Source: Zygnema cylindricum (lineage: Eukaryota > Streptophyta > Zygnematophyceae > Zygnematales > Zygnemataceae). From it: a stretch of 64,000 nucleotides of DNA. Within the stretch, counting starts at the first letter, position 1. Each line of letters opens with the position of its first letter. Position numbers and translations under genes: made by a program. The notes under the pieces were generated by a model. That model saw only the letters and a list, made by a program, of their open reading frames with translations, did not search any database and was not told the DNA's origin. The stretch is from assembly GCA_037447655.1 (NCBI GenBank), contig JBBHKE010001241.1, positions 251,195 through 315,194 of the forward strand, written 5' to 3'. Shown here one piece after another: positions 44,286 through 55,555 of the stretch.

Positions 44286-44797
44286 CACGGTGAATCGTTA
44301 TTAGCCTTATGTACGCTATATCGGCACCCCAAAATTTTGACATTGATACCCGAAATACAGTGATTGAATCTAATTTATCTTTGACATTAATTACGGTTCT
44401 AGTAAAATAGCGTCAAGACAGTACATAAATGTACCTTTTTAAGTTAAAAAATACAATAAATTAGATTTAGTAACCGCGGACGCATGAGAATGTGCGTTCT
44501 AAAAAGGAAAAAAACCCAGGTCGTAAAAAATCCCTCTCGCACAATATTCGTCCGAAAGCCGCGTTTCGACCGTGTGAATGTACGATTTGTGTACGATTTG
44601 TCAGATTTTGTACGGAGACCTATATTAGTGTAAGCATGTTTGCGACCAACATTTTTTTTTCAAAGATCCAAATTACCATAACCAAACAATTAGAATGTAT
44701 GAATTTTTCCAAAATTTTCAAATTCTTAAATAGCGTACACCACGGTAATTATTTTTATACGCTAAAAAAACTTACACGCTAATAACGATTGGCGGTG
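44286..44797. mobile_element. TA-target MITE (long form)
   Basis: The left end is CACGGTGAATCGTTATTAGC and the right end GCTAATAACGATTGGCGGTG; TA lies on both sides. It is 512 bp. The interior 44410-44710 matches 10018-10330 closely. Confidence 0.75.
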
Positions 44798-44865
44798 TAC
44801 ACCGTCAGATTACAGTTAACAACAACCAACATCTGTTTTACCTGCCCGCACAAGCATGTTCGTTA

Positions 44866-45813
44866 CACCGCCAATCGCTATTAGCGTTGTGTACGCTAAT
44901 CCCGTCCCGCTTTTTTTTTTTTTAGGGTCAAGTTCCATCAGTCGTTTCTGTAATAGTACGGCTAACTCTACGGGTCGGGTTAATTGAGTCGATGTTCCAT
45001 CACGTAGAGTTTGTAATCCACGTGTTATACATTGAGGGGCACCACGTGGGTTTTGACCGGATATATAAAATCATTTTAAAATCTTCAAACCTACAAATTT
45101 TACTTCAAATCTTCACTTTCGTACCATGTACCTGCGTAACAAGTCATAAAACGACCGAATCTTTGTACTTTCTGCAAACGCCAGTCTTTTACGCCAGCTC
45201 ATTTTCTAGATTCCTGTTTTCGAACATGACGAAAATTCTTTGCTGGAAATAGTGTGACGAAAGGAATTGCGCGACGAAGGACCGTTTCGAGATTACTTTT
45301 TTAATTTTCAGTTGCATTTTGAAAACTACATACCATGTACAAATTTCGTCAAATTTCGTTGGTTTTGCATCGTGACACGTAGCTTTTTCGTCCAGAGTGT
45401 CACTATTAATTATTTTCTGTATCTGCCAACCCACCTCTTACAGGTACGTTGGCAGCTACAGAGAAAAAATGAAGAGAACGCTTCGCGGATGAACATCCCA
45501 CAGTCAGTATTACCTCTCAAACCATCGGAGAGTATTGGCAAGATTCGCTGTAATGTAGGTTTTCGTATTAAAACAAAATAAGCGGTACGTTCTGGTACGG
45601 ATAGTCGCGAATTTCTGTAAACTTCCCCAGTTTTCGTCTGATGGAACTTGGCCCTTATTCTCAAATAGAATTATCCACACCATTTAAAAAAACCATAATT
45701 CCTAATTAGAGTAATCGATTTCTTCGAAAATTTCCAAATTCCCAATTAGCGTAAACCACGCTAATTATTTGTATACGCTAAAGAAACTTTTACGCTAATA
45801 GCGATTGGCGGTG
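44866..45813. mobile_element. TA-target MITE (short form) carrying a nested element
   Basis: The ends are CACCGCCAATCGCTATTAGC and GCTAATAGCGATTGGCGGTG, exact complements, bounded by TA. It is 948 bp in total; without the nested element and its duplicated TTA it would be 215 bp, the size of the short form at 25641. Confidence 0.88.
44925..45654. mobile_element. Harbinger/Tourist-like MITE nested in a T-run
   Basis: The terminal repeats are GGGTCAAGTTCCATCAG and CTGATGGAACTTGGCCC. The target duplication TTA lies at 44922-44924 and 45655-45657. The related MITE at 9869 has the unoccupied site: a T-run followed directly by ATTCTC at 9911-9932. It is 730 bp with no transposase. The three-base TTA target and GGG termini fit the PIF/Harbinger superfamily. 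Confidence 0.88.
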
Positions 45814-46148
45814 TACAGTACTGAAGTCCGCTTAGTCGCTTACAATCTATGTTTGATTGTTTTCAGAATACGGTCGTATCCTACGTTTATGGCGTATTTA
45901 ATTTCCATTTAGATTATAGAATTGAAAGCGTTATATACGATAGGATCTTACGAAGCTGTTGACAAACCGACCAGAATGTACCCATAACCTTTTAGAAACT
46001 GTACAACGTGGACTCAAGATTTTTCGACAGCTGCTTAGAATATCAGGGAGTAAAAACCAGTATGGAAATGAATCTCGAACGTTTGGAAAACCATCGGACA
46101 GTCAAAATTGAACTTTTAAGGACAAAATTTAAAAAGTGTATTAATGTA

Positions 46149-46684
46149 CACCGCGAATCGTTATTAGTGTCAATAACTCTAATTTGGGTTCTTAAAATTT
46201 TGATTCTTTTCCCCAAATAGGATACATGATTTTAATTTTTCCTTGACGTTAATTAAGGTACCGTACAATATAGCGTAAAAAACGAAAGTACAATAATATC
46301 TAAATAGTGTGGTGTACGGTCGATGTCAGACCGTACATAAATGTACCATTTCAAGTGAAAATTTTACAAAAAATGAATTAAATCAAACGCGCACGCATAG
46401 GAACGCGCGCTCAAAAAATGGGATTGGTCTGACACTTAAATTAGTCTTACATGTACGGATATTTAAATTTCACGACGGAGTACGATTTCTAATAATTTGT
46501 ACGGATACATATAATAATGTGTATAATCGTACAAAAAAATTCCATTTTTGCTGTTCCAAATTAGCATTACCGCCGAAATTAGAATACATTTTTTTTTTAA
46601 AATTTCAAATTCTTAATTAGCATCAATTACGGTAAATTTACTTATACACTATTTAAACCTTGACACTAATGACGATGCGCGGGG
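46149..46684. mobile_element. TA-target MITE (long form), decayed right end
   Basis: The left end is CACCGCGAATCGTTATTAGT; the right end is ACTAATGACGATGCGCGGGG, with one base changed from the expected GGTG. TA is on both sides. The internal palindrome GTACGGTC...GACCGTAC at 46314-46337 is shared with the element at 9869. Confidence 0.75.
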
Positions 46685-46689
46685 TAGTG

Positions 46690-46825
46690 TTGGATATCGA
46701 GGACCATTTGTCGATATTCGATATATCGAATTTCAGGTACCCAATATTCAATATATCGCCTCGATATATCAAAAATGAAAATATCGCGATGGATTGTTGA
46801 TATATCGTATCGCCAATGTATCGAA
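46690..46825. repeat. Cluster of ATATCG / CGATAT palindromes
   Basis: About ten ATATCG or CGATAT hexamers lie within 135 bases, several as TCGATAT or GATATATCG. No gene uses this as a promoter within sight. Confidence 0.7.
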
Positions 46826-47230
46826 GCATAAAACAAAAGAAAAAAAAATTACAAGTCACCAAAGTCACGTGCTTTCGGACAAAGTGACCCTAAAATCTTT
46901 GCCGAAAAGAATGACGGCTTTTCCTTGAGAGTGAAAGAGATCTTTGAGGTACATTGACGCGGCACACTTGCAAAGTACACGTAAATAATACGCAAGTACG
47001 GATTTCCATACGAAAATGGTCGGTTTTCAAAATTTTGACGATTTTAGAGATTTGATCGTCAACTTACAAGGAACCACTCAAATCAAAACACGTATGTAAA
47101 AACTTGTTTACAGACGTTACGCGATGTAACCGAGGCCTCTGTAATACAACAGTTATGTTGTTCGTACTGTGACAGAGACCACGTGATGTAACCATACCCC
47201 AAATAAGAAATTATATGAATTTCAGAATTA

Positions 47231-48176
47231 GGGTACGCCCCCATGTATTAAAGTATCTACTTTCTCTGTCTTTTTGCCCTAAAATTCAGGGAACTTTGAC
47301 AAAATCTTTAAACGTACGAAACAATCATTTTTACCAAAGTAAAGTAAACGTCAATTCATACTTTGGATGTACGGCGTGTTTGTCGTCATGTAAACGCATT
47401 TTGTCGTTTTCCCCTTTTCGACCCCCGGGCAATAGAATCCAGCCCAAAAAAAACTTGATCCAAAATTACCTCGAGGGGGTGATTTTAGTTCAAGTACCGC
47501 CCAAACAGCGAATGAAAAATGACCCACGCACGCGCCACAATAGTGTGAAATTTTAGGACGAGGGAGAGTCCTCCCTATTTTTCTCCGTGCCCTTCACGCG
47601 CATGTACGGAAAAAAATATGCAGGGGTCTCGAACCTCCACTTTCATTCATAGGGTCCTTTGCAAAATTTTGCGGCGTCGTCGCCTCTCCCCTCTCCCTCT
47701 CACACCATCGTTGTAATCTCACACTTTTTAGAATAAGAGACTACAATATTGGTATAAAATGAAAGATATTTTAAACGTATTATTTTTGACAATTTTTAGG
47801 TTTTTTTTTAATGGCAAGGCGAGTGAGAAAAGTAGAAAAAACGAGATCGAAAAACCATGGCAGAAAGTTATTCAATCAGTGACGTCGACGTTGAAACAAG
47901 TGAGCGTGACGTCTCAATATCACCAAACCCTAAACATCTACAATTTCACAAAAATCTAGACGTCAACAACTGTCGTTGTTTTTGTTGGCGTCACCAATCG
48001 TTGGGAGTTTTGTAGTCGCCTTCAATCGTCACAAGTTGTACCTACATCTACAACCATCACATTCCAAAGTTCCGATTTCATTTTCGCACATTAGGACGCT
48101 CTTCAAAGTAGTACGGAGAATCCTTACTACAGTCCAAAATGCTTTATCAAAGTAACGATTACATGGGGACGTACCC
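47231..48176. mobile_element. Harbinger/Tourist-like MITE, first of an inverted pair
   Basis: The terminal repeats are GGGTACGCCCCCATGT and ACATGGGGACGTACCC; the TTA duplication is at 47228-47230 and 48177-48179. It is 946 bp. It is homologous in reverse orientation to 48221-49176. Confidence 0.85.
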
Positions 48177-48220
48177 TTAGTATTTTGATGTCCGTTACAT
48201 TTTGCGGCGTCTACCTTTGA

Positions 48221-49176
48221 GGGCGTGTTCCCATGTAACCGAAACTTTGAAACGTTACTTTAGATTTTAGCGCAGATTTTACGGTGTACTTTTCAAAGTG
48301 TTCCTATGTCAATCATTACTTATGCCTTCATTACTTCAAATATGTGATAGTTGTAGATGTCTACAAAATATGCGACAGCCTACGATAGTACGAAACGAAA
48401 TGTGGACTACTATGAAACTTCCTAAAATTAGTGATGGCTACAAAAACGGCGACGGTTGTAGACGTCGAGTTTTTTGTGACATTATAGATGTTTAGGGTTT
48501 TGTGACATTGCGAAGTCGTGCTATCTAATGATGTCATCAATACGTAAACTTTCCGCCATGGCTTCCCAATTTCTTTTTCTTACCATTTATCATTCGAAAT
48601 GCCATCAAAATGAGACCAAAAATATGTAAAAAAAATGAAAAATATACATCTTTCATTTGATACTTTTATTGCTGCATATCATTTAGATATGAGAGAAAGA
48701 GGAGCGGTCGAAAGAAAAAAATGGGGAGAGACGAGGACGTTGTAAATTTTTGCAAAGGACCCATGAATGAAAGTGGAGGTTCGAGACCCCAACGAATTTT
48801 TTTTCCGTACATGCTTGTCATTTTTGTACGTACATGCGAGTGACGAGCATGTAAAAAAAAGCGTGTACTCTCCCGCGTTCAAAAAATTTCGAAGACGTTT
48901 CACGCGTGCAATACTTGCTTTCTATTCGTCGATAGGGTGTTATTTTGGTTAAAATCAGATCGCGATTTGATTCCAGTGCAAGTGTGAAGATGAGCTGGAA
49001 GTGGGTCGCGATGATAATAACGCCAAATTGCCGTATTTTCCAAGTTTCAAAATGACACAAAATGTACTTGTGTTTTTGCCAATTTTTCGTACGGTGTAAT
49101 ATTTTCTCGTTGGAAGTCCCATTTTTTGTGAAAACGACGGAAAAAAACTCTTACTTGAACACATGGGAACACACCC
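48221..49176. mobile_element. Harbinger/Tourist-like MITE, second of an inverted pair
   Basis: The terminal repeats are GGGCGTGTTCCCATGT and ACATGGGAACACACCC. The flanks are TGA on the left and TAA on the right, a target duplication with one change. It is 956 bp. Only 44 bases separate it from the first copy. Confidence 0.82.
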
Positions 49177-50600
49177 TAACTGAGTCTAAAGCTTTAGGGG
49201 AGTGTTGGTTTTAGAAAGCTTTATCCTCAGTAGATGGGGTTGTGAGGGGAGCTTTAGGACTTAGAATATTTTTGTCTAAGTCAGATGTAATACTTACCGT
49301 TGATTGTGTTACAGTAGTAGAAGGACAATAGAGTGTATCGTACTTCTACAGGGACACGCGTCGTTACTTGAGGACAGTGCAGGTATTTCGGAATGGCGCC
49401 GACGCCCACATACACTTGTCACACATCGAACGAGTGGAGTCTCAGAATCAAACGGACGGAGTCTGAACCAAACTTCGGGGAAATGTCTTTTACGGTATCA
49501 AGTATGAATTGTTGATGCGAATCGAGTTGACAGATAAGATTCGAGCGGGGACCACAATTGACGAAGTACGCCGTACGCACTCAAGAGTTTCGTACTACAT
49601 GACCACAGTCAACTGGACTTTTATGACCAACGCTGACTAAGCGACGACAACATTAGTTGTACAGTTTGTATCTGTATATATTTGGATAACAATTGTTTGT
49701 AGTTTAGCCCAATAGGAAATAGTGTTTCACTATTAATTTAGTGGCAAGTAGCAATTAGGATTTTGGAAGTACTATCAGTACAGTGACGTACAGTTTAGGT
49801 ACTTCGTCGTATCACAGTACAGTACTACTATTCTAGGTGTAGACACCTGATTTGATAGTGAGCAGTAGACACTCACTCAGTGTATAAAGTTTAGGACTTT
49901 GAGAAATTTATGTATCCAGTTTTGGGACTATGATAATCTAAGGGCAGTTTTTGGGAAACTTCCAGATGCTATGTCTTATGGTTTACCGGGTCAATCAAAC
50001 TGTAATTTTGGGAATTGACAGTGTGTATGGTGTACTATATGTGTGTTGAAATTGGTGTAAATTGGACCTCTGGGTTGCACTTGGTGGTGTCTTGAAAACA
50101 GCTGTCTGATAGGATACTTGTTAGCTTCTTTTATAATCATGTCAACTTCTACAACTATTGTTGCAGCTCCATTTGCACCAATTGTCATAGAACAACATTT
50201 AATAGAACCAAACTTCTACCAGTAAAAAATATTCTAATTTCCTAAAAGAAACTCAAATCGTAAAATAGAAAACAAAAACGCAAAATCATGCCTCAATTTG
50301 GAGAATTTATAAGCCATTGATTTGCTTTAGGCAAGTTGTTTTTTTTTTAACAATCAATTGCATGCATAACTCTTTCTATAATACATTCAATTTGTCGAGT
50401 GAAACAAACTTTGGTGATAAAAAATTTGGGCCCAAAGCCTGAATTGTAAAAATCTTACAATTTGTATTTTTTTCAATCTAATATTACCAAGCTTCATTTG
50501 CAATTCCTTGTGTAAAATTGATAAACTTATTGTTTACTATTAGTTGTTTCTGTGATTCTCGCTTTTGATGAATTTTGCTTTTGATTTTGTTATAATGGCT
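49177..50600. other. Gene-free stretch
   Basis: Only short open frames without recognisable similarity are present. 50380-50422 repeats at 54083-54125 (AATACATTCAATTTGTCGAG and onward, 43 bases). Confidence 0.45.
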
Positions 50601-50611
50601 TATATCTCAAA

Positions 50612-50785
50612 GTCAACTCTCTCCTCTCTCTCTCTCCCTCTCTCCTCTCTCCCTCTCTCTCTCTCCCCCAATCTCTCCCTCTCTCTTCCTTTCTCTCCCT
50701 CTCTCTCGCTCTCTCTCCCCTTTCTCTCCCTCTCCCGCTCTCCCTCTCTCTCTCCCCCTCTCTCCCTTTCTCTCCCTCTCACTCC
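50612..50785. repeat. CT-rich microsatellite followed by TGTAAA steps
   Basis: Imperfect CTCTCTCCC repeat on the plus strand, followed to about 50880 by short GTAAATGATG steps. Confidence 0.9.
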
Positions 50786-51499
50786 TCTTTTTGTAAATTT
50801 TGTAAATTCTGTAAATTCTGCCAGATATGTAAACGATGTAAATGATGCAAATGATGTAAATGATGTAACTTTTGTAAAATTTGGAAAACTATGTTAATCA
50901 GCCGGCTGTTCTCCCATTTAATTCATCTTTTCTTCATCCCGTTTTTTTTCTTGCAGCGTCTTCCTTTTACAGTGTTCTTTGTGGGCAGTATGGCTTCCAC
51001 AATTCATGTTTCTATGGTTTTCCACTCCTACATTCTTTCCGTTATCTGTTCAGGATTGCAGGTAAACAAATTTGCAAAGAAGAAAAAGAAAATAAAAAAA
51101 AAGGAAAAAATTTGAGCTTAAGTTACAGACATCGTCGAAAATTTTCTGTGATCTGCTCCGGATTTGCGGGTAAACAAATTCAAAAAAGGAGAAAAAATAG
51201 ATATAATAATAAATAAATAGATACACTTTTAAATTCTGAGCTCGAACCATTGTAGAATGTTTTTTTTTTGGCCTAAATCATTGCATTCGTCTAAAAAAAT
51301 CATGAATTTCTAAAAGCATTACAAGCTAAATTTGACTTTTATGTTTCTTTTCATGTTTCATTCTTTCTGAGCTTTAAGGTCCACCTCTCGATTTTTTTTA
51401 CTTTTAACTCAATATGATGTGGAAAAATCTCCAAGACGTTTTCACTTATTTGTTGAATTGTGAGCTTTTAGGTTTTAACATTTTGTAGCTGTTAATTTT

Positions 51500-51680
51500 G
51501 TTGCCCTCTCTCCCCCTCTCTCTCTCTCCTTCTCTCTCCCTCTTTCTCTCCCTCTCAACCCCTCTTTCTCTCCCTCTCTCTCGCTCTCTCTCCCCTCTCT
51601 CTCCATCTCCCGCTCTCCCCCTCTCTCTCCCCTCTCTCTCCTCTCTCTCCCTCTCCACCCTGCCCTCCTTTCCTCTCTTT
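51500..51680. repeat. CT-rich microsatellite, second block
   Basis: Same composition as the block at 50612: CTCTCTCCC units on the plus strand. Confidence 0.9.
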
Positions 51681-51789
51681 CCACCTTCCTAGGTCTCGAT
51701 CCCCAGTCGAATATATTCGCCACCAAAGCTCCCTCGATTAGCGCCAAAAGTTTCCTCTCCTGAAACAAAAAAGGAGAAGAAACACAAAA

Positions 51790-53110
51790 AAAGGCAATGG
51801 GAAAGGCAAAAGAAAAGGAAAGGGAAAGGAAAAGGAAACGGAGAAAGGGAAAAAGGAAAGGAAACGGGGAAAGAGAAAAAGGAAAGGAAACGGGAAAAGG
51901 AAACGGGGAAAGGAAAAGGAAACGGAGACAAGAAAAGCGAAAGGAAACGAGAAAAGAGAAAGGAAACGTAAAAAGAGAAAGGAGACGGGAAAAGGAAACG
52001 AGGAAAGGAAAAGGAAACAGGAAAAGGAAACGGGAAAAGGAAACGGGGAAAGGAAAAGGAAAAGGAGACGGAAAAAGAGAAAGGAAACGGGAAAAGAGAA
52101 AGGAAGTGGGAAAAGGAAACGAAGAAAGGGAAAAAGGAAAGGAAACGGGGAAAGAGAAAAAGGAAAGGAAACGGGAAAAGGAAACGGGGAAAGGAAAAGG
52201 AAACGGAGACAAGAAAAGCGAAAGGAAACGAGAAAAGAGAAAGGAAACGGGAAAAGGAAAAGGAAAAGGGGAAAGGAAAAGGAAACGGGAAAAGGGAAAG
52301 AAAACAGGAAAAGGAAATGGGAAAAGAGAAAGGAAACGGGAAAATGAAACGGGGAAGGAAAAGGAAACCGGAAAAGGAAACGGGAAAACCAAACGGAAAA
52401 GGAGACAGGAAAAAAGAAAGGAAACACGAAAAGAGAAAGGAAACGGGGAAAGGAAAAGGAAACAGGAAAAGGAAACGGGAAAAGGAAACGGAAAAAGATA
52501 AAGAAAACGGGAAAAAGAAACGGGGAAAGGGAAAAAGGAAAGGAAACGGGAAAAGGAAACAGGGAAAGGAAAAGGAAACAGGAAAAGGAAACAGGAAAAG
52601 GAGACGGGGAAAGGGAAAAAGAAAAGGAAACGGGGAAAGGAAAGGCAAACAGGAAAAGGAAACGGGAAAAGGAGACGGGAAAAGAGAAGGGAAACGGGAA
52701 AAGAGACAGGAACAAAAGGAAAAGGAAAAGGGGAAAGGAAAGGAAACGGGAAAAGGGAAAGGAAACAGGAAAAGGAAACGGGGAAAGGTGAAAAGGGAAA
52801 GGGGAAAAGAAAAGGAAACGGAAAAAGGAAAAGGAGACGAGAAAAGAGAAAGGAAAAGGGGAAAGGGAAAAACAAAAAGTTACGGGAAAAGGAAAAGGAG
52901 ACGGGAAAAGAGAAAAAAGAGAGGAAAAGGAAACTGGAAAAGGTAAAGGAAAAGGCGAAAGAAAAAGGAAATGGGAAAAGGAAAAGGGGAAAGGAAAAGG
53001 AAATGGGAAATGGAAAAGGAAACGGGGAAAGGAAAAGGAAACGGGAAACGAGACAAGAACGGAAAAAGAGAAAATGGACGGAAAAATGAAGGTGAAGAAA
53101 AAACGAAGGA
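51790..53110 (+). repeat. Purine-only minisatellite (GGAAACGGGAAAA family)
   Basis: About 1.3 kb consists of GGAAACGGGAAAA, GGGGAAAGGAAAA and AAAAGAGAAA words on the plus strand, with C almost only in ACGGG. The complement is nearly all pyrimidine. Long open frames arise on both strands and in several frames (Lys/Arg/Glu on plus, Phe/Pro/Ser on minus). This is the mark of a repeat without stop-forming words and not of coding. Confidence 0.95.
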
Positions 53111-53239
53111 TCGATGAAAACGTCATTCCGAAGTGAAATTCTCGTTTATTGATCTAAAAATAGTTATAAATAATTTTGATTAATTTGATTGGACAAAGAC
53201 AAAAGCCTGATAGTTGTACATACTTGTTTTGAACCGAAG

Positions 53240-53525
53240 AAGTAAAAGTGCTAGAGAGAAAAAGAAGATAGAGAGGGAGAAAGAGGGAGAAAGAGGGAGA
53301 GAGGGAGAGAGAGGGAATAAGAGGGACGGAAGGGAGGAAGAAAAGAGGGAGAGAGACTGAAAGTAGGTAGAAAATAAAGAGAAGGCGAGGGAGAAAGAGA
53401 TGGAGAAGACAGAGGGAGAAAGATGAAAAAGGAAATGTTCAAGACTGCGACAGAGAGCAACAGATATGAAAAAAAGAGGGAGTGGGAAATAGAAAAATAA
53501 AGGGAGAATTTAAGGAGAGTGGTAT

Positions 53526-53591
<66 letters not shown>

Positions 53592-53690
53592 GGGAACAGA
53601 GAGATGTAAAGCAGGAGAGGCAGTGAAGACTGAACGGGTGGGGAGGAATTCGGAGAGGAGAAAGGAGGGGGGAGGGAGAGTGAAGAAAAA
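53240..53690 (+). repeat. GA microsatellite
   Basis: GAGAGAGGGAGAAAGA repeat with a pure (GA)n run at 53527-53586. The pyrimidine strand again gives a long Ser/Leu-rich open frame with no family resemblance. Confidence 0.93.
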
Positions 53691-54185
53691 CCATCAGGTG
53701 GCACAAGGTACTTAAAAAGAAAATTCATTGAAACAATCTTGTAAGTTGCAAAAATCATCCACAAGTTAAATTCATGGAAATGAGGGACAGGAAAACGTGA
53801 GCTTTGAGTTTCTCTTTATTGAAACCTTCTTTATTACAAGCTATTTTGGACGCACTCTTAAGGAGGAATGAAACAAAATTGCTAAAGATACCGTAACTCT
53901 TTTTGTGTACTATACAAAATAAAACCACATTCGGTGTTTTCATATCACGAAAGCTATCCTAAAATGCCCTAACAGAACCCTATGTGAAATTTGTGCCTCA
54001 TCTTGGAAAACAAAAAAAAAAGGAATTTGATTTTCGCAAGCAGTTATTTTTCCATCCACCTATTATCTAAAACTCAATGTAGAATACATTCAATTTGTCG
54101 AGTGAAACAAACTTTGGTGATAAAATATTGGGGCCAAACTCATAAACCCGTATCTGTCAAAAAGTCCTCCAAGAGAAACTGTGGA

Positions 54186-55141
54186 TCACAACCCTTTAGG
54201 CACCAAGTAGGAGGTGACACCTGGCAGATGCAAAAACGAATGCCACGTGTCAAAAAGTCTCCTAAAATCTTCCTCAAAACAGAATAGAGCAAAAAATAGC
54301 TCGGAGCAAAAGCAAGACAGGACTGGAACAGACTGCAACATGGAACAGCCGTACAGACGACATAACAGACCATAATTGTGCCAAACACGACACCACGAAA
54401 GACAAAAAACTGTGACAAATCGTGCCTGGCCGTGACGAATTGTTCTTGTCTCACTCACCATGGCAGTAAAGTTTGCCGTTCTTAAAAAAGTTACCCTTCC
54501 GTACGTCCACGACGGCAGAGGATTTGGTGGCGCCGGAAATCTTGAGCCCATATTTGGATTTCGTGGAAGCGACAACTTTGGTGACGTCAGCATTAGCGTA
54601 CAGCGACTTCCACGTGGCGCCGATCCGGGCCTTGCCGAGGTCGTGGATGGTGACTCGGCCCTTGAGGGAGTTGAAGAGAACGATGGCGCCAAAAGTGACA
54701 TTGTGGGTTTTGACGGATTCGGGAATTTTGGCGAGGGCCTTGTTGGAGGGGACGAGGACAGTGACGGAGGCGCCGCTCTCGATCAGGTCGAAGAGGGCGA
54801 GAGGGGCGGCTAAGAGAGAGAGGGAGACGGAGAGGGAGAGGGAGAGGGAGAGGGAGAAGGAGAGGGAGAGGGAGGGAGTTAAGGATTGGGACGTGGGAGT
54901 GAAGGAGGGAAAGAGCAGAGAGGGGTAATGAAATATTATTATTAAGGGAAGGATAGCAGAATGTTACCACATGGGTAAAAGGAAGAGAGAGGGTAAAAAA
55001 AGAGATCTAGTTAGAGATCACCATAAGGTGTAGAGAGAGGGAGACTGAAGAGAATGAAATCGGATATTACCATGTGAATGAGGGAGACGGGGAAACATAA
55101 GAGTTACCTGCCATTATATTGCTATTGGAGAATTAAACAGC

Positions 55142-55192
<51 letters not shown>

Positions 55193-55555
55193 CAAGAGGA
55201 ACGAGAGAGAGGGCAGGTGAGGGAGATAGAGAGGATGAAGGAAAGTCAAGCGAGAGAGAGAAATTTTTAGAGAGAGAGTGAAGAAGGTGAGAGGGAGATT
55301 TTCAGAGAGGGAGGGAGAGAGAGAGAGAGGGAGAGAGAGAGAGAAGGAGAGAGGGTGAGAGAGAGAGGTGTTCTCACTGGAGGCGTAGAAGTACTTCTGG
55401 AAGTTCCTGTAGTTCTCGCTTGCGTTGATTCTCTTCTGCATCGCCCAGATAACCTCCGAGGTGGTCCGCGGCTTGGCGTGCGCAGGGCCCAGGAGGAGGG
55501 AGAGGGAGAGGGAGAGAGAGAGGACTAGAAGAGGAGCCAGGCGGAGGAGAGCCAT
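54186..55555 (-). CDS. Secreted single-FAS1 (fasciclin) domain protein, three exons
   Basis: Exons are 55555-55378, 54809-54459 and 54220-54186; all introns are GT/AG and the phases join to 187 residues. Exon 1 encodes a signal peptide (MALLRLAPLLVLS..., ending near GPAHA) and then VIWAMQKRINASENYRNF. Joined across the first intron, QKYFYAS-T-APLALFDLIESG and VTVLVPSNKALAKIP form the first conserved FAS1 block. NSLKGRVTIHDLG and LKISG lead to the second block, completed only by the tiny third exon: LYCHG-VTSYLVPKGL. FAS1 proteins are extracellular adhesion or wall-associated proteins. Two N-glycosylation sites (NAS, NVT) are visible. No GPI-type hydrophobic tail or Pro-rich arabinogalactan segment is present, so it is not a classical FLA. 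Intron 1 is mainly GA repeat. Confidence 0.87.
54815..55375 (+). repeat. GA-rich repeats in intron 1 of the FAS1 gene
   Basis: Blocks of GGGAGA at 54818-54880, (GA)n at 55144-55190 and GAGAGAGGGAGA at 55300-55370 on the plus strand. On the gene's own strand this is a long polypyrimidine stretch, suitable for splicing at the exon 2 acceptor CTCTCTTAG. Confidence 0.85.

Noticed and set aside
49991-50188. A small minus-strand frame (MTIGANGAATIVVEVD...)
   Set aside because: It looks coding-like at first sight, but has no recognisable family, no splice partners that I could find and lies between repeats.
51475-53126. Long open frames of more than 450 codons rich in Phe, Pro, Ser and Leu on the minus strand, and Lys/Arg/Glu-rich frames on the plus strand
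   Set aside because: They are translations of a purine/pyrimidine minisatellite. They overlap in several frames and have no domain, no codon bias and only repeat-derived composition.
53482-53715. GA-repeat frames (Arg/Glu strings) and their Ser/Leu complements
   Set aside because: Pure microsatellite translation.
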